DNA of 64,000 nt from positions 372,001 to 436,000 of the forward strand of contig CAWIJJ010000007.1 in assembly GCA_963836425.1 (NCBI GenBank). Reading direction: 5' to 3'. The notes below the pieces were generated by a model that did not search any database, was not told the origin of the DNA, and saw only the letters and a program-made list of their open reading frames with translations. Shown here piece after piece: positions 25,693-34,973 of this stretch (the first letter of the stretch is position 1; each line of letters begins with the position of its first letter). The stretch comes from CAWIJJ01 sp963836425. Its GTDB lineage: Bacteria; Acidobacteriota; Terriglobia; Bryobacterales; Bryobacteraceae. Both the position numbers and the translations under genes were made by a program.

Positions 25693-27174
25693 ATGAGTCG
25701 TCCAAATGGAAATTCGAATATGACACGAGCGGCGAAGATATACATCTACAGCGTGATCGCAGCCGGCGGGTGCGTGCTCGCCGGTGCGGCGGCGAACTGG
25801 TCCTCACCAGATCCCCTGCCATGGGCGATTTATCTGCTTCTGTCGGTGCTTGCTTCGGTGGTGAAATTGCGCCTGCCGGGTATGGACAGCACCTACTCGT
25901 TGAGCTTTCTGTTCCTGCTCTATGGCATCACTCACTTCTCCCTTGCTGAAACCCTTTTGGCCGGGTGTGCCGCTGCCGTGGCGCAGTCCTTGTTGAATAC
26001 GAAGAGACGCGCCAGCCCGATTCAGGTACTTTTTAACGCCGCCAATGTCACCATCAGCGTGGCCATATGTTTTCTCATCGCGCGCGTGTGGTTGGCCGCC
26101 GGAATGGCGCAGTACCGCCCGGCGGTGCTGGCGGTGGTGGCCTGCTTCTACTTCATCGCCAACACCGTACTGGTTTCCGGTGTCCTGTCCCTGCTCCAGA
26201 ACAAACCCCTCAGGGAGGTCTGCCGCCAGTGGTACGTATGGTCTTTCCCCTATTACCTCGTCGGCGTAACACTGGTCGGGCTATTTCCGTCGGCTGGGCA
26301 GGCCGCGCCCGGAGAAGCCTGGCTTCTCTTGCTGCCGCTGATCTATCTCTTGCATTTCTTCCAGGGGCTGGTGCAATGTCAGGCCGCTTCAGGGGCCGCT
26401 GGGAATCAGCCGAACTCACAATTGCCGCGCGCAGCCCAAAGGTACGTCGCAATTGTTGTGGCCGCGGGAGTAATCATGCTGGTGGCTGCGGCACTCGATT
26501 GGCAGTCCCGGAACCCGGCACAATTCATCTGCTATCTGGCTCTGGCGGTGGCGGCTTCGACGCTGAAGATTCGATTGCCCTATGTGCGCGGGACGCTAAC
26601 GCCCGCCTTTGTGGTGGTGCTGTTGGCTATCGCGCAATTAGGCTTGGCGGAGGCTGTGGTCATAGCTGCCGTAACCGGTGTCGTGCAGGTGCTGTGGCGG
26701 TCGGCAGCGCGACCCTCGCTGGCGCAGGTGCTGTTCAATCCGGCCAGCCTGTCATTGAGTGCGGCCCTGGCATATGGCTTGTGTCGCGTGGCGCTGGAGC
26801 CTTGGCTGGTCCACTCCGTGGTGGGAGTGCTCGTGGTCTCCACCCTGGTCCTATACGGTTCCAACACGGTGATGGTGGCCACGGTGCTGGCGCTGGTCGC
26901 GCAGAAGCCGCTCGGGACAATCTGGCAACTTTGCTACTTCTGGTCGCTTCCATACTACTTGGTGGGGGCGGCGGTGGCGGGCATAATGACGGCGACCAGC
27001 CGGACTGCGGATTGGCCGCCCTCGTTGCTGCTACTGCCCCTGATGGGGCTCGTGTATATCTCCTATCGTGCGCAACTCGGGCAAGCTCTCGACCGGAGCG
27101 GGCAGGCGCCGGGATATCTGGGCCAATTCCGTCAACAGCGTATGGCGTGCGTTACGCCTTCGGCCCATGATTGA
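25693..27174 (+). CDS. Membrane protein with two tandem copies of a sensor domain
   Basis: 493 residues, almost entirely membrane-embedded. Two homologous halves (about 10-230 and 245-475) each carry the same landmarks: KLRLPG / KIRLPYVRGTL, an Ala/Leu-rich helix, a short basic loop (KRRASPIQVLFN / ARPSLAQVLFN), and SFPYYLVG / SLPYYLVG near the end. This domain forms the N-terminal sensor of the histidine kinase at 14940 and of the HD-GYP/GGDEF protein at 46643, but here there is no cytoplasmic output domain. It may act as an accessory receptor or transporter-like partner (inference). It follows the two VWG-repeat proteases on the same strand, 54 bp after the second, and is followed by a hairpin terminator. 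Confidence 0.8.
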   Translation: MSRPNGNSNMTRAAKIYIYSVIAAGGCVLAGAAANWSSPDPLPWAIYLLLSVLASVVKLRLPGMDSTYSLSFLFLLYGITHFSLAETLLAGCAAAVAQSLLNTKRRASPIQVLFNAANVTISVAICFLIARVWLAAGMAQYRPAVLAVVACFYFIANTVLVSGVLSLLQNKPLREVCRQWYVWSFPYYLVGVTLVGLFPSAGQAAPGEAWLLLLPLIYLLHFFQGLVQCQAASGAAGNQPNSQLPRAAQRYVAIVVAAGVIMLVAAALDWQSRNPAQFICYLALAVAASTLKIRLPYVRGTLTPAFVVVLLAIAQLGLAEAVVIAAVTGVVQVLWRSAARPSLAQVLFNPASLSLSAALAYGLCRVALEPWLVHSVVGVLVVSTLVLYGSNTVMVATVLALVAQKPLGTIWQLCYFWSLPYYLVGAAVAGIMTATSRTADWPPSLLLLPLMGLVYISYRAQLGQALDRSGQAPGYLGQFRQQRMACVTPSAHD

Positions 27175-27232
27175 GAACCGGCAGGCGGGTCCGGAATCTT
27201 CCCGTACTGCCGGTTCTATACGATTGCTTTTT
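27174..27232 (+). terminator. Hairpin terminator after membrane protein gene
   Basis: An 11-bp stem AGAACCGGCAG/CTGCCGGTTCT (27174-27184 with 27207-27217) has an inner CGGG/CCCG pairing. A T-run (27228-27232) follows about 10 bp later. The stem starts at the last base of the stop codon. Confidence 0.65.
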
Positions 27233-27363
27233 GCGTCAACTTACTAAAGACAACTTGCTGGGCATAGCCTCCCTTACTGTACCCTTCGGTTTCGTAAGTC
27301 CATGAAATTGGGCCGGCGACGGCGGATGCCGGCCGTTATTCCGGTCTGAAGGGATAAATCGGA

Positions 27364-28923
27364 ATGAAGGGTCCTGTGATCTTGCTTTTGGCGACCAGTT
27401 GGTGCGCAGCGGTGCACCCGGTGAGGGCCGCCGATCCTGCGGACCCGCCTCCGCAAAGAGCCGAGCCAAACGCAAAGAGTTCGCAGCCTCAGGTTTTCAC
27501 ACTAGAGAAGTGCCTCGAGACCGCGTTTCAGAACAACCGCCGGCGCCCGGCGTCCCGGTTTGCAGTAACGGTGGCGGAGGCGCAGCATCGCCAGGCACTG
27601 GCAGGGTACTGGCCGCAAGTAAGTGCCAAGGTGGGATGGTTGCGCCTGGATGAGGCGTCGAATTTTGTCTTTCCGGCGAGCAACATGTACATTCCTCCGC
27701 AAACGGTCAGCGTCCCTGGCGGCACGGCGATCGTGACCATTCCGGCCAACGCGTTTGCTCCCGGCTTTCCGCCTGCGGCGCTGCAGATGCCGGTAAGCTT
27801 TCCGGGACAAACAGTGAGTACGGCGGCGCAGTCCTTCCCGATCCCCGAACAGGACGTGCGGCTGCTCAACCCGCAGAACGTCGCCGCTACCGGAAACCTG
27901 ACCCTGCTTCTGTTCGATGGCGGCATGCGCAAGGGTTACCGGGAGCAGGCTCTCGGCGGCATTCAGGCCGCGCGGGCGGAACAGCGGCGGACTGACCTGG
28001 AGATCACAGACAGCGTCGTGAGGCTCTACTACGGAGCGCTTCTGGCGCGGCAATTGCACCAGGTAGGCAACGATACCCTGGTGCGGATGGAGGTAACTCT
28101 CGAGCTGACGGAGTCGCTTTATAAGAACGGAGCCGGCAAGGTAAACAAGACGGACTACCTCGAAAACCAGGTGATGGTGGAATCGATACGCGCCGCGGTG
28201 GCGGAACTCGAAAAAAACGAGGCTGCGGCCGAAGCCGCCCTGGCATACACGATGGGCCTCGAATGGAACGCAACGGTGCGCCCTGCCGACGACGAAGTAC
28301 CCTACCGGCCGTTTGCCGGCAACCTTGACGAACTCGTAAGCACCGCCTACGAATTCAATCCCGACTGGGCGAAGCTCGAGGCCGGACTTCGGGCGATGCA
28401 GGGCGCCGTAACAACCGCGCGCAGCGGACACTATCCGAAGCTCGCACTCACCGGCGAGTTGCACCGGTGGTGGAACGGCTATACAGCAGGCATGGCAACC
28501 GCCGTCAACAAGGCCGGGTGGAGTGTCGGCTTAGGTGCCGAGATCCCCATCTTCGATGGATTCCTGACCGGGAACAAAGTCGCCGAAGCCCTCGCCCGCG
28601 TGTCCAAGCTCAAAGAGGAGAAACTCCTTCTGCGGGAAGGCATAGGACTCCAACTCCGGGAGTCGTTTCTGCGTCTCGAGGCGGCCTCCAAGAGCTACCA
28701 GGCGGCGGAGAAAGCAATGTCCGCCGCTCGGGAGAATCGCGATTTAACTTCCCGGGCTTATCAGAGCGAGTTGGTGGAGACGGAAAAGGTGATCCGGGCA
28801 CAGCTTTTTGAAGCACTGATGACGGCTCAATACCTGAAGAGGCGTTACGACCTGATCGAGATTTCGTCGGAGATCTCGGTGGTGGTCGGCAAGGAGATCG
28901 CCGGGAGGGTGACATCGAAATAG
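27364..28923 (+). CDS. TolC-family outer-membrane efflux protein
   Basis: 519 residues with a signal peptide (LLLATSWCAAVHPVRA). Two outer-membrane-efflux repeats follow, with long alpha-helical coiled-coil stretches (about 190-290 and 330-500), FTLEKCLETAFQNN at the start of the first repeat and a helix-rich C-terminus. A hydrophobic insert rich in Pro/Ala (about 95-160) precedes LLNPQNVAATGNLTLLLFDGG. Such proteins form the outer-membrane exit duct of type I secretion or RND pumps, but no inner-membrane pump or adaptor is encoded nearby. It is followed 14 bp later by PhnD-like genes, an operon arrangement hinting at a sensory or accessory role. Confidence 0.88.
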   Translation: MKGPVILLLATSWCAAVHPVRAADPADPPPQRAEPNAKSSQPQVFTLEKCLETAFQNNRRRPASRFAVTVAEAQHRQALAGYWPQVSAKVGWLRLDEASNFVFPASNMYIPPQTVSVPGGTAIVTIPANAFAPGFPPAALQMPVSFPGQTVSTAAQSFPIPEQDVRLLNPQNVAATGNLTLLLFDGGMRKGYREQALGGIQAARAEQRRTDLEITDSVVRLYYGALLARQLHQVGNDTLVRMEVTLELTESLYKNGAGKVNKTDYLENQVMVESIRAAVAELEKNEAAAEAALAYTMGLEWNATVRPADDEVPYRPFAGNLDELVSTAYEFNPDWAKLEAGLRAMQGAVTTARSGHYPKLALTGELHRWWNGYTAGMATAVNKAGWSVGLGAEIPIFDGFLTGNKVAEALARVSKLKEEKLLLREGIGLQLRESFLRLEAASKSYQAAEKAMSAARENRDLTSRAYQSELVETEKVIRAQLFEALMTAQYLKRRYDLIEISSEISVVVGKEIAGRVTSK

Positions 28924-28937
28924 CAGGGAGCGTAACG

Positions 28938-29891
28938 ATGGAAGCAGGCAACGCAGTGCAGGCAACGAGAAGCGGAGGAATCAACTGGTCGCGCCGTCAT
29001 GCGATCGCCGCTATGTTGGCTGGGGTGCGCGGTCTGTTCGGAGACACGCCGACCGACGCCCCGGTCCGCCTGGCCATCTCGGACAGCCTGGTTACGGACG
29101 TCAATATCAACGACGCCCGGGCTGCCATGCTGACGTGGGTCAAACGGATGATGTCGGACCTGAACGTGACTGTCGATCTCAACCCCCGGGTATTCGACAC
29201 CACCGAGGAGATCGTGCGCCGCGCTCGCACGGGCCAGCTGGACTCCGTCGCGTTGAACGTACTGGAGTACCGGCTGGCCGCCGAGTATTTGGATCCCAAC
29301 CAAATTGTGGCCGAAAGCAGCAATACGGGACCTGTCCAGTATGTCCTGCTGGCGAAGCGCAAGAGCGGAATCGAGCGGTTGGCAGATCTGCGCGGACGCA
29401 GGGTCGCGACTCTGATGGCTCCGAAAATGTGTGTCGCGTCCGCCTGGCTATCCTCTCAACTGGAGGAGGCCCATCTGGGGCCGGAGGAACAGTTCTTCGG
29501 CGCCGTCACATCCGAAACCAAACCCGCACGAATCGTGCTGCCGGTCTTCTTCGGACAAATCGACGCCTGTCTGACTTCCAAACAGAGCTTTGACACGATG
29601 TGCGAATTGAACCCGCAGGTGGCAAAGGACCTGCTTGTCATCGCCAGTTCTCCCGCCATGGTAGTAACTTTCTACATTTTCCATAAAAACTTCAATGCAG
29701 TTACCCGGGACAAATTTATCAAGGTCTACGCGGATCTGCCTTCGAGCGCGGCCGGACGGCAACTCGCAACGCTGTTTCAGTTCGACCAGCTGGTGATCAA
29801 GGATGCCGGCTGTCTTGCGCCCGCCCTCGCACTGCTCGAAGCGGCAGAACGGAACCAGGGCAGGCAGGGGCCAAGAGGCCGGAAGGGATAA
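28938..29891 (+). CDS. PhnD-like periplasmic binding protein (Tat-type signal)
   Basis: 317 residues. The N-terminus has a twin-arginine motif (WSRRHAIAAML) and a hydrophobic stretch, then a PhnD/phosphonate-type binding fold: VRLAISDSLVTDVN at the first strand, DLRGRRVATL, and FFGQIDACLTSKQSFDTMCELNP near the hinge. PhnD-type proteins bind phosphonate, phosphite or similar anions. No ATPase or permease accompanies it, so it may serve as a ligand-sensing protein for the adjacent kinase (inference). About half of the positions match the next gene, a tandem duplicate 5 bp downstream. Confidence 0.85.
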   Translation: MEAGNAVQATRSGGINWSRRHAIAAMLAGVRGLFGDTPTDAPVRLAISDSLVTDVNINDARAAMLTWVKRMMSDLNVTVDLNPRVFDTTEEIVRRARTGQLDSVALNVLEYRLAAEYLDPNQIVAESSNTGPVQYVLLAKRKSGIERLADLRGRRVATLMAPKMCVASAWLSSQLEEAHLGPEEQFFGAVTSETKPARIVLPVFFGQIDACLTSKQSFDTMCELNPQVAKDLLVIASSPAMVVTFYIFHKNFNAVTRDKFIKVYADLPSSAAGRQLATLFQFDQLVIKDAGCLAPALALLEAAERNQGRQGPRGRKG

Positions 29892-29896
29892 GCTCG

Positions 29897-30862
29897 ATGA
29901 CCGTTGCAAACCCCGCTTTGACGCCATTTCAGGAACCGGATGCGCCGCCACGTTCACGGCGCCAGGCGCTCGCGACGATCTTTGCAGGCGCGTTGCTGAT
30001 TCCCCGAACCCTGTCCGGCGCGGACCCGGACGCTCCGATTCGCCTCGCCATTTCAGATAGCCTGGTCGCGGATGTGAACCTGAATGATGCCCGGGCAGCC
30101 ATGCTGATCTGGATCAAACGAATCTCCCGGGAACTCAACGTCGTCATCGACTATGACGCGCGAGTGTTCAACACGACCAAGGAGATCTTCGACCGCGTCC
30201 GTGGGGGCGTGCTGGATGCGGTCGCCGTCAACGCGGTCGAATACTGGCAGATTGCAGATTTGATGGACCCCAAACAGATCGTCGTCCAGGCAGGCGCGGC
30301 GGGACTGGTGCAGTACGCGATCCTTGCCAGGAAGAGCGCCGGCATCGCCCAGTTGGTTGACCTGCGGGGGCGGCGCCTCACCGTCTTGAAAGCTCCAGGA
30401 ATGTGCGTCGCGGATGCCTGGCTTACTACCCTCCTGAGCGACGGGAATCTCGGACCGGTCGGTCCATTTTTCGGCTCCGTTACTAGCGACACCAGACCAT
30501 TTCAAGTGGTCCTGCCGGTGTTCTTCGGAAAAGCGGATGCCTGCGTCACCACAACCCAAGCCTTCGAGACGATCTGCGAGCTGAACCCACAGGTGGCCAA
30601 AGACCTGGTTGTCGTCGCACGCTCTCCCGCCATGGTAGTTAATCTTTACGCGTTCCGACGGAACTTCCCGGTTGTGCGGCGGGAGAGGCTGATCAATGCC
30701 TTATCGAGTCTCAGCTCGAACCAGGCCGGCCGGCAGCTCGCGATGTTGTTTCATTTCGAGGAATTAGTGGCCCGCGACGGCGGCTGTATGGCGGATTCCC
30801 TCGCTCTGATCGAAAGAGCGGAGCGTCTGCGCAGGCAGAGCGCGGCGAAGGTGAAGGTCTGA
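29897..30862 (+). CDS. PhnD-like periplasmic binding protein, second copy
   Basis: 321 residues, paralogue of the preceding gene. A twin-arginine signal (SRRQALATIFAGALL) precedes the binding domain: IRLAISDSLVADVNLNDARA, DLRGRRLTVLKAPGMCVADAW, FFGKADACVTTTQAFETICE. The conserved ISDSLV and FFGxxDACxT positions suggest that both copies bind related ligands. The gene ends 125 bp before the sensor kinase start. No transporter subunits are present, which is typical of orphan binding proteins that couple to kinases. Ligand unknown. Confidence 0.85.
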   Translation: MTVANPALTPFQEPDAPPRSRRQALATIFAGALLIPRTLSGADPDAPIRLAISDSLVADVNLNDARAAMLIWIKRISRELNVVIDYDARVFNTTKEIFDRVRGGVLDAVAVNAVEYWQIADLMDPKQIVVQAGAAGLVQYAILARKSAGIAQLVDLRGRRLTVLKAPGMCVADAWLTTLLSDGNLGPVGPFFGSVTSDTRPFQVVLPVFFGKADACVTTTQAFETICELNPQVAKDLVVVARSPAMVVNLYAFRRNFPVVRRERLINALSSLSSNQAGRQLAMLFHFEELVARDGGCMADSLALIERAERLRRQSAAKVKV

Positions 30863-30986
30863 ACGATGAAGGCGGTCTGTGTGCCCTTACTCAAGCTCTG
30901 CTGCTTTGCCGTTGAATGCCTGCCGGTAGCGGGTATGGCAGCAAACAGCCGCCTGGCAAACCATGGCGAGGGGAGGAACTGACAAT

Positions 30987-32882
30987 ATGCAACTCCCGAG
31001 AGGCATTGCCAGGCGCATCACGATGCTGGGCTGGACCGTTACCCTGTTCGCCCTCGGCGTTTTCGCGCTCGTCATTGTCCCCGAGCAGAAGCGCGAATTC
31101 AAGCTGAACCTGGAATCGAAGGCTCGCGGCGTTGCCGTCTCGATCCGGGGAGTCGCTGCGGGCGCCGCCGTCTCGGAGGACTATTCGGCGGTTGTCGAGC
31201 AGGCGATGCAGGTGCTATCCGGCGACAGCGCGATCGACTACGTAATAATGACGAAGAACGACGGCTTTGCGGTCGTCGTCGACCGTTCAAGTTGGAAGAT
31301 CGAGACACTCGATCCCGTTTGGCGCCCGGCGACACGAATTCCATCCAGCTCCATCGGAACCCCGGCGATCTTCGGCCGGCGCGTGTTTCAGTACGCCCTG
31401 CCGTTCGACTACAGCGGCATTCAGTGGGGCTGGATTCATGTCGGCTTGTCCCTGGATGCGTATGACGCCAGCGTGTGGCGCACTTACAAAAGCACCGGCC
31501 TGTTGACGCTGCTTTGTGGGGCCCTCAGTCTTGTGATCTCGCTGGTCTACTCCGCCCGTCTAGTCCGGCCCATTCACGCGCTCCACGCGGCGGTAGAGCG
31601 CGTGGCTCAAGGGGATCTCCAGGCACGTGCCGCAACGGGCAGCAACGACGAGATAGAGCGCCTCGCCACGGCGTTCAACGACATGGCAGAGACGATCCTC
31701 CGCCGGAACCAGTTTCTGGAAAGCGTAGCATTTGCCGCCAAAAAATTCCTCAGCGACGGGGATCGCACAGCAGTCATCGGAGAGGTACTCGAAAAGGTAG
31801 GCCAAGCCGCGGCCGCCGGGCGGGGATCCCTACTTCAGATGTGCGGGAAGCGCGGCCACCTTCGTCTGATTGCGCAGAGGGAGTGGCTGCAACCCGGTCC
31901 AGCTTCAGGCGTAGCGGACTGGGAACACACTCCCTGGGAGGGGAGACCCGCGGACGTCTGGCTCGAGCGGTTGAAACAGGGGCACACTGTCAGTGTGAAG
32001 CCGGCGTTGCTGGACGAGGCGGCACGCAACCTGCTCGATAGCCGGATCAAATCCACCATCTTCGTGCCAGTCGTGGTGGCGCAGGAATGGTGGGGGCTCA
32101 TCGCATTCGACGATTTCCAGCGGGAGCGGGAGTGGGGGGATGCCGAGAAGGACAGCCTCCGTGCCGTTGCCGATATGCTTGGTGTATCCATTGCCAAGGC
32201 CCGCGTACGAAAGGAACTGGAGGAGGCCAAGGAAACGCTCGAGCAGCGAGTGATCGAACGGACCCGGGAACTGCAGGAACAGGTTGCCGCCAAGGATCGG
32301 GCCCATTCGGACCTCGCAGCCGCGCAACAGCGGCTCATCGAATTGTCACGCCAGGCCGGGATGGCGGAGGTGGCCACGGGCGTGCTGCACAACGTCGGTA
32401 ATGTGTTGAACAGCGTCAACGTGTCCGCCACCCTCGCGGCAGGCAAGATCAGCGAGTTACGAGTGGACAATCTGATCGCCGCGATCGACCTGATGAACCA
32501 GCACGAAGACGACCTGCATGAATTTCTCAAATCCGACCCAAAGGGCGTGCGCGTGCTTCCTTATCTGACAAAGTTGGGAAAGCAACTGGAACTGGACCGT
32601 CACGTGTCACTGCAGGAGCTGGAGTTGGTCCGTGATCACGTAGGACATATCAAGCAGATCGTGGCTACTCAGCAGAGCCTGGCGAAGGTTTCAGGGGTAA
32701 TTGAGAAGGCATCGCTGGCCAGCCTTGCCGAGCATGCGATCCAGATTCAGGCCGCCGCCCTGGACCGCCACGGCATTCGCCTGGAACGCTCGTTCGAGCC
32801 CCTGCCTGAGCTGCATGTGGACAAACAATGTCAACGCCGGTCTAAAATTCCCCAAAAGCGCCGATTGAAAATTCCCCAGTAG
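30987..32882 (+). pseudogene. Sensor histidine kinase, 5' part, disrupted by IS21
   Basis: The start is ATG 30987, preceded by GGGGAGGAA. Order: TM1 (about 8-30), extracytoplasmic sensor (about 35-160), TM2 (about 165-190), HAMP (about 190-240), GAF-like domain (about 255-395), coiled coil, then the histidine box GVLHNVGNVLNSVNVSA. Host sequence ends at 32827; the reading frame then runs into the IS21 end and stops at 32882, so the ATP-binding domain is lost. Joining 30987-32827 to 35860-36211 gives an unbroken 730-residue kinase (LHVDK joined to HQILQILLNLLRN). Loss of function is expected. It lies directly downstream of the PhnD-like pair, its likely ligand-binding partners. Confidence 0.88.
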
Positions 32883-32903
32883 CGCCGGCCGAAAAATCCC
32901 CAG
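32829..32903 (+). repeat. IS21 left-end multiple transposase-binding repeats
   Basis: Three imperfect copies of a GCCGG-TTGAAAATTCCCC-like unit, about 24 bp apart. They are the counterparts, inverted, of three units at the right end (about 35776-35854). Such terminal arrays are typical IstA-binding sites. Confidence 0.8.
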
Positions 32904-32956
32904 GTGTGGAATCGTTGGGCTGACCAAGGAGCCCAATGCTCAACCTGGAGGATTTT

Positions 32957-34195
32957 ATGAACATACGCGATTTGAAGCAACAGGGATGGAGTGTGTCGGC
33001 GATTGCCGATGAACTCCACGTCGACCGCAAGACCGTGCGCAAGCATCTGCTGGACGCGCCGCGGCCATACAAACGGGAGAACCCGGCGCCGTGCAAGATC
33101 GATCCGTACCGCCCCTTCCTGCGGGAACGATGGGAAAAGGGCGTGCACAACGCCCGCAAGTTGCTGGACGAGATTCGCGCCCGCGGGTATGACGGCGGCT
33201 ATTCACAACTGAAACTGGCTGTCATCCCGTGGCGGGAGGAAGGGCGCGAGCGAGCCTTCGTGCGCTTTGAGACCAGCCCTGGCGAGCAAATTCAAATGGA
33301 CTGGGGCCACTTCGGCAACTGGGGCGGACGCCGGCTTTACGGCTTCGCCCTGACCCTGTGCTACTCACGCATGCGCTACCTCGAGTTCACGCAGCGACAG
33401 GATATCCACCACTTGCTGGCCTCCATGGTGCACGGCTTCCGCTATTTCGGCGGGGTGACCGAAAGCCTGCTCACCGACCGCATGAAGACCGTGCTGCTCG
33501 ACCAAAAAGGCGGCGAGCTGCATTTCCACCAGAAGTTTCTCCAGTTCGCCGCCCACTACGGCTTCGTGCCCCGCGTCTGTCGCCCCTACCGGCCGGAAAC
33601 CAAAGGCAAAATCGAGTCGACCATCCGTTTCGTCAAACAGAACTTCTGGCCGGGGATCGCCTTCGCCTCGTTGGTGGACCTGAACCAGCAGGCTCACGCC
33701 TGGATGGAAAAGGTCAATCGCCAGGTGCACTCCACCACGCGGGAGGTCCCCTACCAGCGCTTGCCTCAGGAACGGCTGCTGCTGCTCGACGAGTTTCCCG
33801 ACTACGACACCAGCTACATGGAAGATCGCCGCGTGGCCAAAGACTGCATGCTCAGCTATCGCGGCAATCGTTACTCGGTACCATTCCGCTTCGTCGGCAA
33901 GACGGTCCTGGTGCGAGAACCAGTGACTGGTGGCCGCATCGAGATCTATAGCGATATCAAGGTAATCGCCGAGCATCGCCTGGCCGAAGGACGGGGCGTC
34001 ATGGTCGTTGACCCGGCACACTATGCGGGGCTGGTGGAGAAACGGCGCCCACGCGGACCGGCACCGCCGGATGGCTCGCCGGGCCCATTGGAGTTGACGC
34101 CCGGTCCGGGAGTCGGCCGCGGCTTCCTGGCGCCGGAAGTGGAGCAGCGCTCCCTGGCCGTGTACGAGGAGGTGGCCGATGTCGCTGCAATCTGA
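32957..34195 (+). CDS. istA: IS21 transposase IstA
   Basis: 412 residues. The N-terminal helix-turn-helix (QQGWSVSAIADELHVDRKTVRKHL) is followed by the DDE integrase core: first Asp in IQMDWGHF, second Asp in LLTDRMKT, Glu in ETKGKIESTIRFVK. The C-terminal beta domain contains LSYRGNRYSVPFRFVGKTV, typical of IS21 enzymes. The start is ATG 32957, 6 bp after TGGAGG; an upstream ATG at 32936 lacks such a site. It overlaps istB by 17 bp, as usual for the family. Confidence 0.93.
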   Translation: MNIRDLKQQGWSVSAIADELHVDRKTVRKHLLDAPRPYKRENPAPCKIDPYRPFLRERWEKGVHNARKLLDEIRARGYDGGYSQLKLAVIPWREEGRERAFVRFETSPGEQIQMDWGHFGNWGGRRLYGFALTLCYSRMRYLEFTQRQDIHHLLASMVHGFRYFGGVTESLLTDRMKTVLLDQKGGELHFHQKFLQFAAHYGFVPRVCRPYRPETKGKIESTIRFVKQNFWPGIAFASLVDLNQQAHAWMEKVNRQVHSTTREVPYQRLPQERLLLLDEFPDYDTSYMEDRRVAKDCMLSYRGNRYSVPFRFVGKTVLVREPVTGGRIEIYSDIKVIAEHRLAEGRGVMVVDPAHYAGLVEKRRPRGPAPPDGSPGPLELTPGPGVGRGFLAPEVEQRSLAVYEEVADVAAI

Positions 34196-34973
34196 ACGCA
34201 TCCAGCTGCTGATGCAGCGCCTGAGCCTGACCGAAATGGCGCGCGGCTATGAAGCTCTGGCCGAGCAAGCCGCCCAAAAAAACCTGCCGTACTGCGATTT
34301 CCTGGAGCAGGTGCTGGAGAGTGAGGCCAACGTCCGGCAGGAGCGCAACATCAAAGTGCGCACGCAGTTGGCGGGCTTTCCGGACCACAAGCGGCTGGAA
34401 CAGTTTGACTTCAAGTTTCCTACCTCCATCGACGAGAAGAAGATTCGCGAACTGGCGAGTCTGCGTTTCCTGGAGCGTCACGAGAACGCCTTGTTTCTCG
34501 GGCCACCCGGGGTTGGCAAAACGCACTTGGCGGTCTCCCTGGGCATGGAAGCCATTCGTCACGGCTTCAGCGTTTACTTCGTCAGCTTGCCGGACCTGCT
34601 CGACCGCCTGGTGCAGGCGCAGGCGGAGAACCGCATGCGCAAGAAGATGGCCCACCTGCGCAAGTGCCGGCTTCTGGTGCTCGATGAAATCGGCTACCGC
34701 AGCTTAGACAAGCAGGCGACTACCTGCCTGTTCCAGTTGATCAGCGAACGCTATGAGCGGGGCTCGATGATCCTGACGTCCAACAAGAGCTACGGCGAAT
34801 GGGGATCCATCTTTCAGGACAACGTGATCGCCAGCGCGATCCTCGATCGTCTGTTGCACCACTCGCACACGATCAACATCAAGGGCGACAGCTACCGGCT
34901 GAAGGACAAGCGCAAGGCCGGCGTGTGGACGCAGGCGGCCGCCGATCCGGGCGCCTCTGGAGGTGGCGCATGA
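34179..34973 (+). CDS. istB: IS21 helper ATPase IstB
   Basis: 264 residues of the IstB/DnaC-like AAA+ family. Walker A is GPPGVGKTHLAVS (about 108-120), Walker B LLVLDEIGY, and a sensor-type SNKSYGEWG motif follows, with SAILDRLLHHSHTINIKGDSYR at the C-terminus. IstB assists IstA in target capture. It overlaps istA at its 5' end and the third gene at its 3' end (ATGA). Confidence 0.93.
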   Translation: MSLQSERIQLLMQRLSLTEMARGYEALAEQAAQKNLPYCDFLEQVLESEANVRQERNIKVRTQLAGFPDHKRLEQFDFKFPTSIDEKKIRELASLRFLERHENALFLGPPGVGKTHLAVSLGMEAIRHGFSVYFVSLPDLLDRLVQAQAENRMRKKMAHLRKCRLLVLDEIGYRSLDKQATTCLFQLISERYERGSMILTSNKSYGEWGSIFQDNVIASAILDRLLHHSHTINIKGDSYRLKDKRKAGVWTQAAADPGASGGGA

